64,000 bases of DNA from Nitrospira moscoviensis (GCF_001273775.1 NZ_CP011801.1:1342001-1406000), one strand, 5' to 3'. Counted from the stretch's first letter, positions 53,846 to 63,232 are shown. Numbers and translations: made by a program. The notes: generated by a model not told the origin, from the letters alone.

Positions 53846-55600
53846 TCAGGAGCCCGTCGCCGGAGAGCCGGGCGGCTCGACAATGCGGAAGCGCACTTCG
53901 TCCACCTGCGTGTAGGCCGACGTGCGCTCTCCCGCGAAGAGCCCGCAGCGGTAGAGTCCCGGGGTCCAGCCGGCGGGGGGACGGGAGAGCAGGAAATAAC
54001 CGGACTGATCGTTCGTGGCGGTCAGGACCTGGTCCTGCGCGACGATCCGTTGCTCGCCCGCCATCTCGGAGGTTTCGAGGACGCAGCGGGCGGCGAGGGG
54101 AACCGCATCATACGAAGCGGACACGAGGCCGAAGACGAGATAGATCTCCGGTTGGGTCGGGGGAAAACTGTCGCCCGGATTCAGCGGAATGAACTCATGC
54201 GCGCCGGTGGGGAAGTCGTCGCGCATGACTTTGCCGGCCGGGATCACGAACCGGAACCAACTGAAGTCCGCATCCCGGCCCAGCAGCGAGGTGCGCGTCT
54301 CCAGCGTTTTCTGCGGCTTCAACCGCTCGACGGCTTTCGCCAGCAGCTCTTCCTCGGACGGTCCCTCCGCAGCGGAGTCCTTGGACGCGGCGTCTTTTGC
54401 GGGCCGCTCTGCTTGAGCCTGAGCCAATTCGGGCACGTGCGGGCGGACCTTGTCGAGCCAGGCGGCCAGCTTGTTTTTATCCAAGACACGAGTGCCCTCC
54501 GGGAGCTGCACGTCCTTGTTCTTCTCCTCGAATTCCACCGCCGTGTCGTAGAGCAGTTTGAAGTGCACGTAGGCGTCCTCCCACTGTTCCAACTCCACGA
54601 GACATTGGCCCATGCGGAACACGGTGTCGGCGTAGTCTTCCTCGCTGGGATTCAGATTCAGCACGTTCCCGAAGAGCGCGAGCGCGTCACGGCAGCGACC
54701 CAGCCGCATGAGCGTGATGCCCAACTGGTGGGTCGCCAGCGGGTCCTGGGGATTGAGCGCGAGCACGCGCCGATAGATCGACTCCACCTCCGCATAGCGG
54801 CCGGCGGCGAAGAGCTTCCAGGCGTCGGCGCGGATGGCGGCCCACTCCTTCAAGGCCGTTGCGTCGGCATCCGGCGTGAGCGCCGGCTTGAAACGGCGGC
54901 CCCGATCCATCGATTCATAAATGACGGTCCGGAGATTGTTCGCCGGGAGCTCCAGCGGCGAGCCGGGCGGCGCGTGTTGCAGCACGTACTGCACGTCGCC
55001 GTCGGCGCCTTGATAGTCCAGCACGTCGAACCGCGCGCGGGCCATCGCCAGCCGCCAGCCGAGCAGGTCCGGGGCGAGCGCCACGGCCTTCTCATAGGAG
55101 CGGAGCGACTCTTCCAGGCGATCCAGTTTGCGCAGCTCTTGCGCCAGGCGCAGATGGATCAACGGATTCGCGGGATCCGCATCGGCCAGGCGGCCCAGCT
55201 CGGCCGCGGCCTCCTCCGCCTGCCCCCCGCGGACCAGCACGCTCCATTTGGCCCAGCGGACATCGAGCGCCTGCGGGTTTCTCGCCAGCACCGTCTCATA
55301 GGCCGCCACCGCTTCCCGCGGCCCGCGCGTGGTGGCCAGAATATCGCCGCGCAGCTTCATGAGCGCGAGCGCATCGGGGTGCCGCCGGATCTCTTCGTCC
55401 AGCATGTCGAGCGCCGGGGTCACGGCACCGCTTTCCCACACCGTTTTCGCGTCGTCGGCCAGGCGCTCTTCGGAACTCTTCCCGGGCTCCTCGGCGAACG
55501 CCGAGGAGCCCGGGAAGAAGGCGGTTGTCGCCGTGGCTGCCAGCCCGACTGCTGGGAAGAACGCGTGGAACCAGAAGCGCGTGCTTGGTGTTCGTGCCAT
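53846..55600 (-). CDS. Secreted TPR-repeat protein
   Basis: 584 residues. A signal peptide ends near SSAFAEEP. About seven TPR units lie between residues 60 and 370 (AVAAYETVLARNPQALDVRW, LEESLRSYEKAVALAPDLLG, YAEVESIYRRVLALNPQDPL). The C-terminal 170 residues are a beta-rich domain (VFGLVSASYDAVPLAARCVL, YFLLSRPPAGWTPGLYRCGLF). Codons 28-41 contain a perfect 20-bp palindrome. Confidence 0.82.
   Translation of the reverse strand: MARTPSTRFWFHAFFPAVGLAATATTAFFPGSSAFAEEPGKSSEERLADDAKTVWESGAVTPALDMLDEEIRRHPDALALMKLRGDILATTRGPREAVAAYETVLARNPQALDVRWAKWSVLVRGGQAEEAAAELGRLADADPANPLIHLRLAQELRKLDRLEESLRSYEKAVALAPDLLGWRLAMARARFDVLDYQGADGDVQYVLQHAPPGSPLELPANNLRTVIYESMDRGRRFKPALTPDADATALKEWAAIRADAWKLFAAGRYAEVESIYRRVLALNPQDPLATHQLGITLMRLGRCRDALALFGNVLNLNPSEEDYADTVFRMGQCLVELEQWEDAYVHFKLLYDTAVEFEEKNKDVQLPEGTRVLDKNKLAAWLDKVRPHVPELAQAQAERPAKDAASKDSAAEGPSEEELLAKAVERLKPQKTLETRTSLLGRDADFSWFRFVIPAGKVMRDDFPTGAHEFIPLNPGDSFPPTQPEIYLVFGLVSASYDAVPLAARCVLETSEMAGEQRIVAQDQVLTATNDQSGYFLLSRPPAGWTPGLYRCGLFAGERTSAYTQVDEVRFRIVEPPGSPATGS
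55477..55518. repeat. Perfect 20-bp inverted repeat in the signal-peptide codons of the TPR gene
   Basis: TCTTCCCGGGCTCCTCGGCG (55477-55496), a two-base AA centre, and the exact complement (55499-55518). It encodes FFPGSSAFAEEPGK across the signal-peptidase site. The transcript would form a very stable hairpin about 80 bases into the gene. Confidence 0.8.
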
Positions 55601-55746
55601 AGCGGTAGCTTGTTATATCGCCGGGTGAACCGCCCTCGCAAGGTTGAGCGGATGAGTAGTTGGAGCTATGCCACGCTGCAAGGATTCGGGGCGGGAACTG
55701 GAGGGGGCTGCGATCGCCTGTTATGATAGGCCAGCCGGAGGCCGCC

Positions 55747-57162
55747 ATGGGCGACGGGCTCGTTCGCTCCGGGAAGTCGCGCAGTGTCTCCAGGACGCTG
55801 GCGGGCATCTTCGGTCTGCTCCTCATCACCACCGTCTCCGTCATTCCGCTCACCTATACCGTCGTGCAGTCCCGCCGGTCTGATGCGGTGGTGATCGATG
55901 TGGCCGGACGGCAACGGATGCTGCTGGAACGGTACATGAAGGAGCTGCTCCTCGCCGAGACGGAAGGAACACCGGCCTATCGCGCCACGCGGGATCTCCT
56001 GGAGGAGCGGGTGGCGGTGCTCATGGACGGCGGTCCCACCGTGATGCACCCGGGGGAAACGGCCGTGCTGCGCGCGGCTCCGACGCAGGAGATCCGCGCG
56101 AAGCTGGACGATCAACAACGCCGGCTGCGGGCCTTTTCCGTCAAGGCGGAGCGGTTCGTGGCGGCCGGCCTCGGCCCCGGTGAGCGCGACCGGCTGCGGA
56201 GTGATCTTCTCCACGACAACGCGGCGCTGCTCGACGTCTCGAACGAGATCGTGACGCTCTTCACGCGACACTCCGAGGAAGGAGTTCAACGCCTCATCCG
56301 CTGGGAACTCGTGATGGTGTTGCTGGTCGTGGCGGTCGCCACCGTGCGGACGTGGCGGTTCATCCAGGCGGAGCAGGCGTTGACGCAGAGCCGGCTGATC
56401 GCCCTGGAAGCGCTGCGGCAGCGAGACGCCGTGAAGTCGTCCTTGTTGTCCTCCGTCTCCCATGAATTGCGCACTCCGCTGACCGCCATCAAGACGATGC
56501 TGTCGGGCCTGCGGGAAGAAGCCGGCGCGCCGCTTTCGGTCAGGGCGGAATGCCTCGACAGCATCGATGAAGAGCTGGACTATCTCAACCGCCTGGTCTG
56601 CAACCTGCTGGATATGTCGCGCATCGAGGGCGGCGCCCTCGTGCCGCGCCGGGAATGGCATCTTCTGGAGGAAGTGGTGGAAGCGGCGATCAGACGCGCG
56701 GGGCCCCGGCTGGCGCGGAGGCCGTTCGACGTCCGGCTGTCACCGGACGTGCCGCCGCTGTTCGTCGACGGGGTGGAGATGCAGCAAGTGTTGGTCAACC
56801 TCCTCGACAACGCCGTCAAGTTTTCTCCGGAGGGGTCGCCGATTGCCTTGGAGGCCCGCGTGAACGACGGGCGGATCGAGATCGGCGTGACCAACGAGGG
56901 CGACGGGATTCCAGCGAGCGACTTGGAGCGGGTGTTCGAGCGATTCTACCGGACGGCGTCGGGCCGAGCGCCGGCCCCTCCCGGCACCGGCCTGGGCTTG
57001 GCCGTCTGCAAGGGGATCGTCGAAGCGCACGGAGGCCGCATCGTCGCCCGTTCCGTCCCCGGCGAGAAGACCGCCGTGGCGTTCTGGTTGCCGATGCTGT
57101 CGCCCCCGCAGGACATGCGGACTCCGGCCGCCCCGGCGGAGTCGGCAGGGAGGGCGGGATGA
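55747..57162 (+). CDS. Sensor histidine kinase with PilJ/NarX-like sensor domain
   Basis: 471 residues from the ATG at 55747 (GGAGG 5 bases before). Two transmembrane helices (18-40 and 184-203) flank a periplasmic domain beginning VIDVAGRQRMLLERYMKELLLA, as in PilJ/NarX sensors. The kinase has H-box SSVSHELRTPLTAIK (His239), VNLLDNAVKFSPEGSPI, and G boxes EGDGIP and GTGLGLAVCKGIVEAHGG. The core resembles KdpD. It overlaps the regulator gene by 4 bases. Confidence 0.92.
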   Translation: MGDGLVRSGKSRSVSRTLAGIFGLLLITTVSVIPLTYTVVQSRRSDAVVIDVAGRQRMLLERYMKELLLAETEGTPAYRATRDLLEERVAVLMDGGPTVMHPGETAVLRAAPTQEIRAKLDDQQRRLRAFSVKAERFVAAGLGPGERDRLRSDLLHDNAALLDVSNEIVTLFTRHSEEGVQRLIRWELVMVLLVVAVATVRTWRFIQAEQALTQSRLIALEALRQRDAVKSSLLSSVSHELRTPLTAIKTMLSGLREEAGAPLSVRAECLDSIDEELDYLNRLVCNLLDMSRIEGGALVPRREWHLLEEVVEAAIRRAGPRLARRPFDVRLSPDVPPLFVDGVEMQQVLVNLLDNAVKFSPEGSPIALEARVNDGRIEIGVTNEGDGIPASDLERVFERFYRTASGRAPAPPGTGLGLAVCKGIVEAHGGRIVARSVPGEKTAVAFWLPMLSPPQDMRTPAAPAESAGRAG

Positions 57163-57863
57163 CGCAAGGCGCGCGCATCCTGGTGCTCGACGACGAGCCG
57201 CAGATCAGACGGTCGCTGCAAATCAACCTGGAAGGGAGGGGCTATGCCGTGGAAACCGCGGGCACGGGCGAGGAGGCGCTCGCCTCCGTCCGGAACCGCC
57301 GTCCCGATGTGGTCATCGTCGATCTGTTACTGCCCGGCATGGACGGCGTGGAAGTGACGCGCCGATTGCGCGATTCGTCGGCGCTGCCGATCATCGTGCT
57401 GTCCGCCATCGGGGAGGAGCGCCGAAAAGTCGAAGCGCTGGAGGCCGGGGCGGACGACTACATGACGAAGCCCTTCGGCATGGAAGAGCTGCTGGCGAGA
57501 ATCCGATCGTTGCTCAGGCGGGCGGCCGGCGCGCATGGGGCGCGCCCGGTGTTCGTCGCGGGCCGGTTGACCGTCAATTTCGACCGGCGCGAGGTGACGC
57601 TGGGCGACGCGCCGGTCAAGCTCACGCCCACCGAATATGACCTGCTCAAATACATGATCGAGCATGCCGGCAAAGTGCTGACGCACCGGATGCTGCTGCA
57701 AGCCGTCTGGGGGCCCGCCTATGCCGAGCAGGCGCAGTACCTGCGCGTGTTCGTGGGCCAACTGCGGCGTAAACTGGAATCCCGCCCCGAGCGCCCCCGG
57801 TTCATCGTCACCGACCCGGGCGTCGGCTACCGCTTTTGCGCGGAGCCCGACTCCTCCTCCTGA
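57159..57863 (+). CDS. OmpR/KdpE-family response regulator
   Basis: 234 residues. The receiver has ILVLDDEPQIRRSLQI, Asp55 in VIVDLLLPGMDG, and KPFGMEELLARI. A winged-helix DNA-binding domain follows (LTPTEYDLLKYMIEHAGKVLTHRMLL, GQLRRKLE). It closely resembles KdpE, but no kdp potassium-pump genes are near. It is the partner of the kinase just upstream. Confidence 0.92.
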   Translation: MTQGARILVLDDEPQIRRSLQINLEGRGYAVETAGTGEEALASVRNRRPDVVIVDLLLPGMDGVEVTRRLRDSSALPIIVLSAIGEERRKVEALEAGADDYMTKPFGMEELLARIRSLLRRAAGAHGARPVFVAGRLTVNFDRREVTLGDAPVKLTPTEYDLLKYMIEHAGKVLTHRMLLQAVWGPAYAEQAQYLRVFVGQLRRKLESRPERPRFIVTDPGVGYRFCAEPDSSS

Positions 57864-57981
57864 CCGTTCTTTACGCCTTCTTTATTCCTCGCGCGCCAGT
57901 TCCGTATCGCCTCTTTAGGCGAGGCCGCTGTACGGTGTCCGGCAACGGGATGAGCCCGCGCGTGAAGAAAGGAGTCCAGCC

Positions 57982-58413
57982 ATGATCCGCTCTTGTGTCG
58001 CCGGCCTGATCCTCGTGCTCGTCTGGTCTCCGGCGGCTTCGGCGTCGGGGACCGAGCTCCCCGAGCGGTCCTTGCCGGCGGTCACCATTTCGCTGGAAAC
58101 CGTGGCGCCCTACTACGAGCCGTTTGTGGCCGTGGTGCCGTCCGGCGTGCCGATACGATGGGTCAACCCCACCGCCTCCCCGCACAGCGTCCGCCACGAC
58201 GGCTGCCTGGGAGACGAGTCCTGCGCGTTCCACTCGATGGCGCTGCCGCCGGACAGCAGCTTCATGATCGCCCCGCTGCCTCCCGGCCGCTACGCCTACC
58301 ATTGTGAGCTGCATCCGATCATGCGCGGGATCTTGGTGGTATTGAGCGAGTCGGGCGCGGCGAGCGATCGGTCGTCCTGGATCGAGTGGGTGGAGGAACG
58401 TTCCAGTCGGTGA
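57982..58413 (+). CDS. Secreted cupredoxin
   Basis: 143 residues. A signal peptide ends near AASASGTE. The core has NPTASPHSV (first His) and YHCELHPIMRG (Cys, His and Met), the type-1 copper ligands of plastocyanin-like proteins. It carries electrons in the periplasm. No partner enzyme is adjacent. Confidence 0.88.
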   Translation: MIRSCVAGLILVLVWSPAASASGTELPERSLPAVTISLETVAPYYEPFVAVVPSGVPIRWVNPTASPHSVRHDGCLGDESCAFHSMALPPDSSFMIAPLPPGRYAYHCELHPIMRGILVVLSESGAASDRSSWIEWVEERSSR

Positions 58414-58437
58414 CGACGGATGAGAAAGGAGGGAGGC

Positions 58438-58722
58438 ATGCTGCGAGCAGGATCGAAACCGGCGGCAGATGGAGTCGAGCGGCGGCACCCGGAGCAATTG
58501 ATTCTCCAGCAACTGCGGGAAGGCCGGCCATGCACCGTGGAGGAACTCCTGGAGCGAGTCCCCGAGCTGACGTGGGCGCAGTTGTTTCTGGCCATGGATA
58601 TCCTGAGCCGCCGCGGCGACGTGGAGCTGTCGCGCCAAGGCTTTACGTACAGCGTCCGGATGCGGCCCGGGTCTGCCGGCGGCGGGAATGCGAATGGCTC
58701 GGCGCGTCCTGATCATCGATGA
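58438..58722 (+). CDS. Small winged-helix-like protein
   Basis: 94 residues from the ATG at 58438 (AAGGAGG upstream). EQLILQQLREGRPCTVEELLERVPELTWAQLFLAMDILSRRGDVELSRQGFTY (the region at residues 19-71) has the helix-turn-helix and wing pattern of small MarR/DUF-like regulators. The tail overlaps the following receiver gene by 35 bases. The DNA target is unknown. Confidence 0.7.
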   Translation: MLRAGSKPAADGVERRHPEQLILQQLREGRPCTVEELLERVPELTWAQLFLAMDILSRRGDVELSRQGFTYSVRMRPGSAGGGNANGSARPDHR

Positions 58723-59077
58723 CGATCGGTTCATCGCCGAGGCCTTGAAAGAACGGCTCGAGGCGATGGGGTACGAGGCGACGGCGGTGACCGACGGAGC
58801 CTCCGGGCTCACCGTCTTGGCACGGGAGGCCGATGGTTCGCCGGTGGAGCTGGTGCTGCTCGATCTCAACATGCCGGGGATGGACGGCATGGCCGTGTTG
58901 CGTGAGCTGCGCGCAAAGCATGCGGCGATTCCGGTCATCATGATGTCGGCGACTCCGGCGCGCGGGGCGAAGATGGACGCTCTGCGCGCCGGTGCCCGCG
59001 ACTATCTGGAAAAACCCATCGACGCCCCGGCGCTCATGGACAAGTGCCGGGCGGCGCTCGGGGAGAAAGGAGGGTGA
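58688..59077 (+). CDS. Single-domain response regulator
   Basis: 129 residues; start at the ATG at 58688 or 58694. The receiver has RVLIIDDDRFIAEAL, Asp59 in LVLLDLNMPGMDG, MSAT and EKPIDAPALM. There is no output domain. It overlaps the small winged-helix gene, which could serve as a separate output part. Confidence 0.9.
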   Translation: MRMARRVLIIDDDRFIAEALKERLEAMGYEATAVTDGASGLTVLAREADGSPVELVLLDLNMPGMDGMAVLRELRAKHAAIPVIMMSATPARGAKMDALRAGARDYLEKPIDAPALMDKCRAALGEKGG

Positions 59078-59140
59078 GAAAAGACCCGGCGTGCTGCCGG
59101 TCCGGGCCCGGTCCGCCATGTGCTACACTCGTCCGACTCC

Positions 59141-59605
59141 ATGGTTCACGTCATCCTCTATCAACCGGAAATCCCCTCGAACACCGGCAACATCATCCGC
59201 CTCTGCGCCAACACCGGCGCGGCGCTGCATCTCGTGAAGCCGCTGGGGTTCAGCTTGGAAGATCGATTGCTGCGGCGGGCGGGATTGGATTATCACGAGT
59301 ACGCGACGATCACGGTCCACGAGAGCTGGGCGGAGTGCCGGGAGCGGTTCGACGGGCACCGGCTGTTCGCGGTCTCGACCAAAGGCATGCAGCGCTATGA
59401 CGGGGCGGGGTTTCGAGAAGGCGATGCCTTGGTGTTCGGCCCGGAGACCCGCGGGCTGCCGGCCGAGATCCTGACCAGCTTCCCTGAGGCGCGCCGCCTG
59501 CGCCTGCCCATGGTGGACGGCAGCCGCAGTCTGAACCTCTCCAACGCCGTGGCCGTGCTCGTCTATGAGGCCTGGCGGCAAGATGGTTTTGCCGGGGGCC
59601 GGTGA
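59141..59605 (+). CDS. trmL: tRNA (cytidine(34)-2'-O)-methyltransferase TrmL
   Basis: 154 residues from the ATG at 59141. SPOUT motifs: MVHVILYQPEIPSNTGNIIR, LVFGPETRGLP and LPMVDGSRSLNLSNAVAVLVYE (knot). It methylates the wobble base of tRNA-Leu. A small open frame follows, starting inside its stop. Confidence 0.95.
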   Translation: MVHVILYQPEIPSNTGNIIRLCANTGAALHLVKPLGFSLEDRLLRRAGLDYHEYATITVHESWAECRERFDGHRLFAVSTKGMQRYDGAGFREGDALVFGPETRGLPAEILTSFPEARRLRLPMVDGSRSLNLSNAVAVLVYEAWRQDGFAGGR

Positions 59606-59751
59606 GCCGCGCCATGGCGTCCGCGCTCAAAGTCCTGGCCAGCGAAGCGCGATGGATCTGGCTGCCGTCGCTCGCCGTCGTCTTGCTGCTGCGCCTCGTG
59701 CGGAGGCCGGCCCGCGCTTACAGGTCGTCCTCGATGAGGCAGCGGCCGTAG
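59602..59751 (+). CDS. Possible small membrane protein
   Basis: 49 codons from the GTG at 59602, overlapping the trmL stop (GTGA). One hydrophobic segment WIWLPSLAVVLLLRLVRRP. The 3' end overlaps the convergent J-domain gene by 34 bases. It may be a chance frame. Confidence 0.25.
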   Translation: MSRAMASALKVLASEARWIWLPSLAVVLLLRLVRRPARAYRSSSMRQRP

Positions 59752-60587
59752 CCCTGGTGCTCGGCATAGTAGTAGGCGTAGTGCAGGGCGGCCAGATTGG
59801 CGACCCGCTCCTCCGCCTCGTCCCGGCTGTCGGCATAGATGATCGTGAGGCCGAAGCGCGCCGTCAGCGCATCGAGGAAGTCCAACATGCCGTTCCGGTG
59901 ATACTGCTCCAAGCGTCCTCCGCCCTTCGTGTACTGGATCGCGCCTTCGATCACGAGAAACCGATGGGGAATCGCCAGGAGCGGTTCGAGCTCGCGAAGA
60001 AATCGCGGCCGGTTGTCGGAGGGATTCGAAAAGATCGTGTTGAATTCTTCGACCCGCCGCCGTTCCACGCGAAAGATGTCCGGTGCTTCGGCGATGGCAT
60101 AGTCTCCGGCCGTCAAGGTCTCCCGTCTCGTGCCGGCGATGCGCACGAGCCCCTCGAATTCGTAGGGGTGGAGCTCCCGGGTATCGACCAGCATGGACAC
60201 AGCCGGCACCAGCGTCTTGGGTTGGCCTGTGCGGGCCACGGTGATGAGCGATTGCGGCCCGCGCGGGCCGTGCCGGGAGTGGGAAGCGGCTTGCGGGCGA
60301 GGCGGAGCCGGACGGACGGGCGGCGTGGTCGTGGCGGTGGGTGTGGGCGCCGGCCGCAGTGTGCTGTCGTAGCGGGCGCGGGCGATCGGATCGCTCAAGG
60401 TCTGATACGCCTGGTTGATGAGCTGCGTCCGGGCTTCGGCTTTGCGGCGCAAGGCCGGCGAATGGGAAAAGCGGTCGGGATGCCAGACCTGGATGTGCTC
60501 GTGCCAGGCCTTCTTGATATCGGTCTCCGTGGCGGTGACCGGCAGTTCGAGTATGGCGTAGTAGGTGAGCGATGAGTCGTTCGACAT
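59718..60587 (-). CDS. J-domain fused to an ERCC4-type nuclease domain
   Basis: 289 residues. Residues 6-77 are a DnaJ domain with HPD at 36-38. A Pro-rich linker (78-110) leads to an ERCC4/XPF-like nuclease (130-260): VDTRE at 134-138, GDYAIAE at 161-167 and VERRRVEEF at 174-182 in place of the usual ERKxxxD, then RFLRELEPLLAIPHRFLVIEG. The Arg for Lys change could weaken activity. Fusing a chaperone-recruiting domain to a structure-specific nuclease is unusual. Confidence 0.72.
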   Translation of the reverse strand: MSNDSSLTYYAILELPVTATETDIKKAWHEHIQVWHPDRFSHSPALRRKAEARTQLINQAYQTLSDPIARARYDSTLRPAPTPTATTTPPVRPAPPRPQAASHSRHGPRGPQSLITVARTGQPKTLVPAVSMLVDTRELHPYEFEGLVRIAGTRRETLTAGDYAIAEAPDIFRVERRRVEEFNTIFSNPSDNRPRFLRELEPLLAIPHRFLVIEGAIQYTKGGGRLEQYHRNGMLDFLDALTARFGLTIIYADSRDEAEERVANLAALHYAYYYAEHQGYGRCLIEDDL

Positions 60588-60661
60588 GGCCGGATTTCCG
60601 GTGAAGACCGCAGTGTAGCCGAGACATCGCCGCGGGCGCTACCGCCGGGCGAGGCGGCCGA

Positions 60662-61966
60662 TCAGCGGAATTCCTTCGACCAAAAGACGAAGAATCCGTG
60701 GCGACCCGGCTGAGGCGGGCCGCCGCCGCGATCGCTGTAGATGCCGAAGTTGTAGCTGTAGTTCAACTCGATCAGCGATTTCCACGGGGCTCCGCTCACC
60801 ACGCCGCCGCTCAGTGCGGGCATCTCGTCCATCTGTCTGCGGATGCCGCCGTTGGGTTGGAACCGCAGCTGTTCGACCAACCCCCATGAAGCGCGCGCGT
60901 ACGGATAGAGAAAGAACATCGCTTGGTAGCGATATTCCAGATGGGCAAGGGCGTAGCGGGTTGGAAAGAGTTCGTTGAACGCCACGCTCGGGAGGATAGG
61001 CAGGGAAATGGCTTCCCATTCATAGCCGGTCGGGCGGCCCGGCAGGCGGAACGTCGAAAACCGGTCGAGATGCCGCCCGAGCCCGCCATAGACCGACGCG
61101 ACGAAGCGATGGCGCTCGGTGTTCAGGAACGGCAGGCCGCCGGCGGCCACGGCGTAGACGCTGCCCATCAGGTAGTCACGCTCCTGCTCGACGTTCGGCG
61201 ATTCGAAGGGCGCCACGCCGCCCCAGCGCCCCCACGTCGCGCGATGGCCGTACAAGAAGTCGCCGCCGAAGGCGTAGCCGCGATGCGGCAGCTCCATGAC
61301 GTTACGTACCAACGCGTCCGTTCGCAGGCGGGCGTGCAGGCGGCCTTCGTACGTATCGGTCGGCACGATGAAGCCGCGCGCCGTGCCCTTGCTGCGCTGA
61401 AACCAGCGATAACCCGGTTCATAGGTGAGCGAGACTTCCAGCGCATTGTCCTGTTGGCCGGGGGCGAGCCACTTTCGATAAGCCAGCCCGACGCCGGCGA
61501 ACGCGTAGTTCCATTCCACCTCCACGTCCCGGATGATCTGGCCTTCGACGTACTCGGCGCGCCCGAGCGGGATGATCATGTTGTTGAACGTGAACCGCAG
61601 CTCCCAGCCGTTCGACGAATGGGAGCCGACGTTGTAGGCCACGTCGTTGACGGCGACGGAAAAGCTGCCGCGGAACCGCTCTTTATAGTCGTCCGAATGG
61701 CGCCAGACATAGAACGCGCCGAACGGCAGCACTTGGTAAAAACTGGGACCGTCCGGCAGATACGCGATGCCGGCGCTGGCCGCGGTGACGGTTTTCCGGT
61801 CGCGCGGCGGCACCGTCACCGGTTCGCCGAGGACTTCCGTGTGGAACTCCTCACCGGCCAGCGGGGTGGGCTCTTCTGCGTCGGCAGGACCGGTGAAAAG
61901 GCGGAGGACGCAAGTGAGAAGCACGGATCCGCCGAGGAGGCGGTGAAGTGAGCGCAGGCATGCCAC
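60662..61966 (-). CDS. Outer-membrane beta-barrel protein
   Basis: 434 residues from the GTG at 61966; a TTG at 61993 is possible. A signal peptide ends near PADAEEPT. The rest alternates hydrophobic and polar residues with many aromatics, and ends WSKEFR, a terminal strand with an aromatic near the end. Substrate or role unknown. Confidence 0.7.
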   Translation of the reverse strand: MACLRSLHRLLGGSVLLTCVLRLFTGPADAEEPTPLAGEEFHTEVLGEPVTVPPRDRKTVTAASAGIAYLPDGPSFYQVLPFGAFYVWRHSDDYKERFRGSFSVAVNDVAYNVGSHSSNGWELRFTFNNMIIPLGRAEYVEGQIIRDVEVEWNYAFAGVGLAYRKWLAPGQQDNALEVSLTYEPGYRWFQRSKGTARGFIVPTDTYEGRLHARLRTDALVRNVMELPHRGYAFGGDFLYGHRATWGRWGGVAPFESPNVEQERDYLMGSVYAVAAGGLPFLNTERHRFVASVYGGLGRHLDRFSTFRLPGRPTGYEWEAISLPILPSVAFNELFPTRYALAHLEYRYQAMFFLYPYARASWGLVEQLRFQPNGGIRRQMDEMPALSGGVVSGAPWKSLIELNYSYNFGIYSDRGGGPPQPGRHGFFVFWSKEFR

Positions 61967-62112
61967 TTCTCCAGCATGCAGGGGCCCCCGCAAGGGGTGG
62001 CACTGGGGAACTGCCTAGTCGATGCGGCGGCGGAATGGATTCAATGATTTCCCGAGGCCGTCGAGAGGGAAAACCTGGATCGCATTCGTTCGCACAGAAG
62101 AAGGGAGTCACC

Positions 62113-62283
62113 ATGGAGGAGGCAGGCAACAAGGTCAAAGATCCGGTGTGTTTGATGACGATCGATCCGACCGACGCGGTGGGGTACGAGGACTACCAAG
62201 GGCAGCGCTACTATTTCTGCGCGGAGACCTGCCAGAAGGCGTTTCAGCAGGACCCCGAGCGCTACGCCAAACAAGCGGCGTGA
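62113..62283 (+). CDS. YHS-domain protein
   Basis: 56 residues from the ATG at 62113 behind AAGGGAG. DPVCLMTIDPTDA, YYFCAETCQKAF and DPERY are the YHS-domain pattern, a Cys-based metal-binding module found in copper and mercury handling proteins. Confidence 0.9.
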   Translation: MEEAGNKVKDPVCLMTIDPTDAVGYEDYQGQRYYFCAETCQKAFQQDPERYAKQAA

Positions 62284-62302
62284 TCGGGACGCGGACGGAT
62301 CG

Positions 62303-62941
62303 CTAGCCGGGCTTGCGCGTCGCTTTGACGCCGAAGAAGTCGCCGCCTTTCGCGGCCTCGTCGTCGGTGCCCCATTCGATCCGCTTGTCGAGCCGTTTCA
62401 TCAGCGGCACGTGCTTGGAGCAATGGATGTAGGCTTCTTCGACATCCACCAGGACCCAGGCTTCCGGCCGGCGTCCGCCCGTCGCGCGCGCCGCTTGCAT
62501 CAGGGCTGCCGGGAGATCGGGGAGCGCGAGGAGTTCCTGTGGCTCGAGCACGCGCGCGCGGCCGTTGACGTGCAGGCCGAGCGTCGTGTCGCAGTAATCC
62601 AAAAAGATCATGCCGATGTGGGGATTTTCGAGGATGTTGCCGACACTCGCCAGCACGCCGTTGCCGCGATATTCAGGATAGGCCAACGTCTTCGAGTTCA
62701 GCACCTGCACAAATCCCGGCTCACCGGCGCGGAACGAGCAATCGCACCGGCCTGCCGCGTCCGCCGTTGCAATCGAGACCATCTCTTGCCGCGCGATGAA
62801 CCGCCGCATCGCCTCGTTGAGATGATCCAGCTGCTGATTGGCGCAGAAAGCCGCCGCCCGTTTGGCCGTTCCGAAGCGGGCTTGCGCCTGTCGCTCACCT
62901 GACGCCGGTTTCACCACATCCTTCAAACCCATGGGCGGCAT
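62303..62941 (-). CDS. Pyridoxamine-5'-phosphate-oxidase-family flavoprotein
   Basis: 212 residues. QEMVSIATADAAGRCDCSFRAGEPGFVQVL, GNGVLASVGNILENPHIGMIFLDY and LGLHVNGRARVL are the split-barrel motifs of the PPOX family (regions near residues 53-130). It binds FMN or heme. The substrate is unknown. It is convergent with the YHS gene 20 bases away. Confidence 0.85.
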   Translation of the reverse strand: MPPMGLKDVVKPASGERQAQARFGTAKRAAAFCANQQLDHLNEAMRRFIARQEMVSIATADAAGRCDCSFRAGEPGFVQVLNSKTLAYPEYRGNGVLASVGNILENPHIGMIFLDYCDTTLGLHVNGRARVLEPQELLALPDLPAALMQAARATGGRRPEAWVLVDVEEAYIHCSKHVPLMKRLDKRIEWGTDDEAAKGGDFFGVKATRKPG

Positions 62942-63232
62942 TCTCGCTCGGGGAGCTCAGTCTTGTCGATAGGGGTGAAGAGGAACCGAAAAGGCCACGA
63001 GTGCCAAGTTGCCGGAGCGCATCGGCGCCTCATCGGTTCGGCGATGAGTCACGCTCTTGCCACACCTATGCGATCCATGTAGCATCTTCCCCCTAAACCA
63101 GCCGCTTTACTGCCGCCGCTCACCGGCACATTCCGTGAAAGGATGGCGTCGCATGAAACTCGTATTCGAGAAGTCGGCAGTGCGATTCGTGGAGGAGCCG
63201 GTTTCCAACCCCATCGCATAAAGGAGCTTTCC
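62942..63232. other. Intergenic region
   Basis: About 290 bases between divergent genes. GCATCGGCGCC...CGGTTCGGCGATGAG is weakly repetitive. The frame from an ATG at 63143 is continuous with the next gene, but the ribosome binding site and signal peptide favour 63233. Confidence 0.4.
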
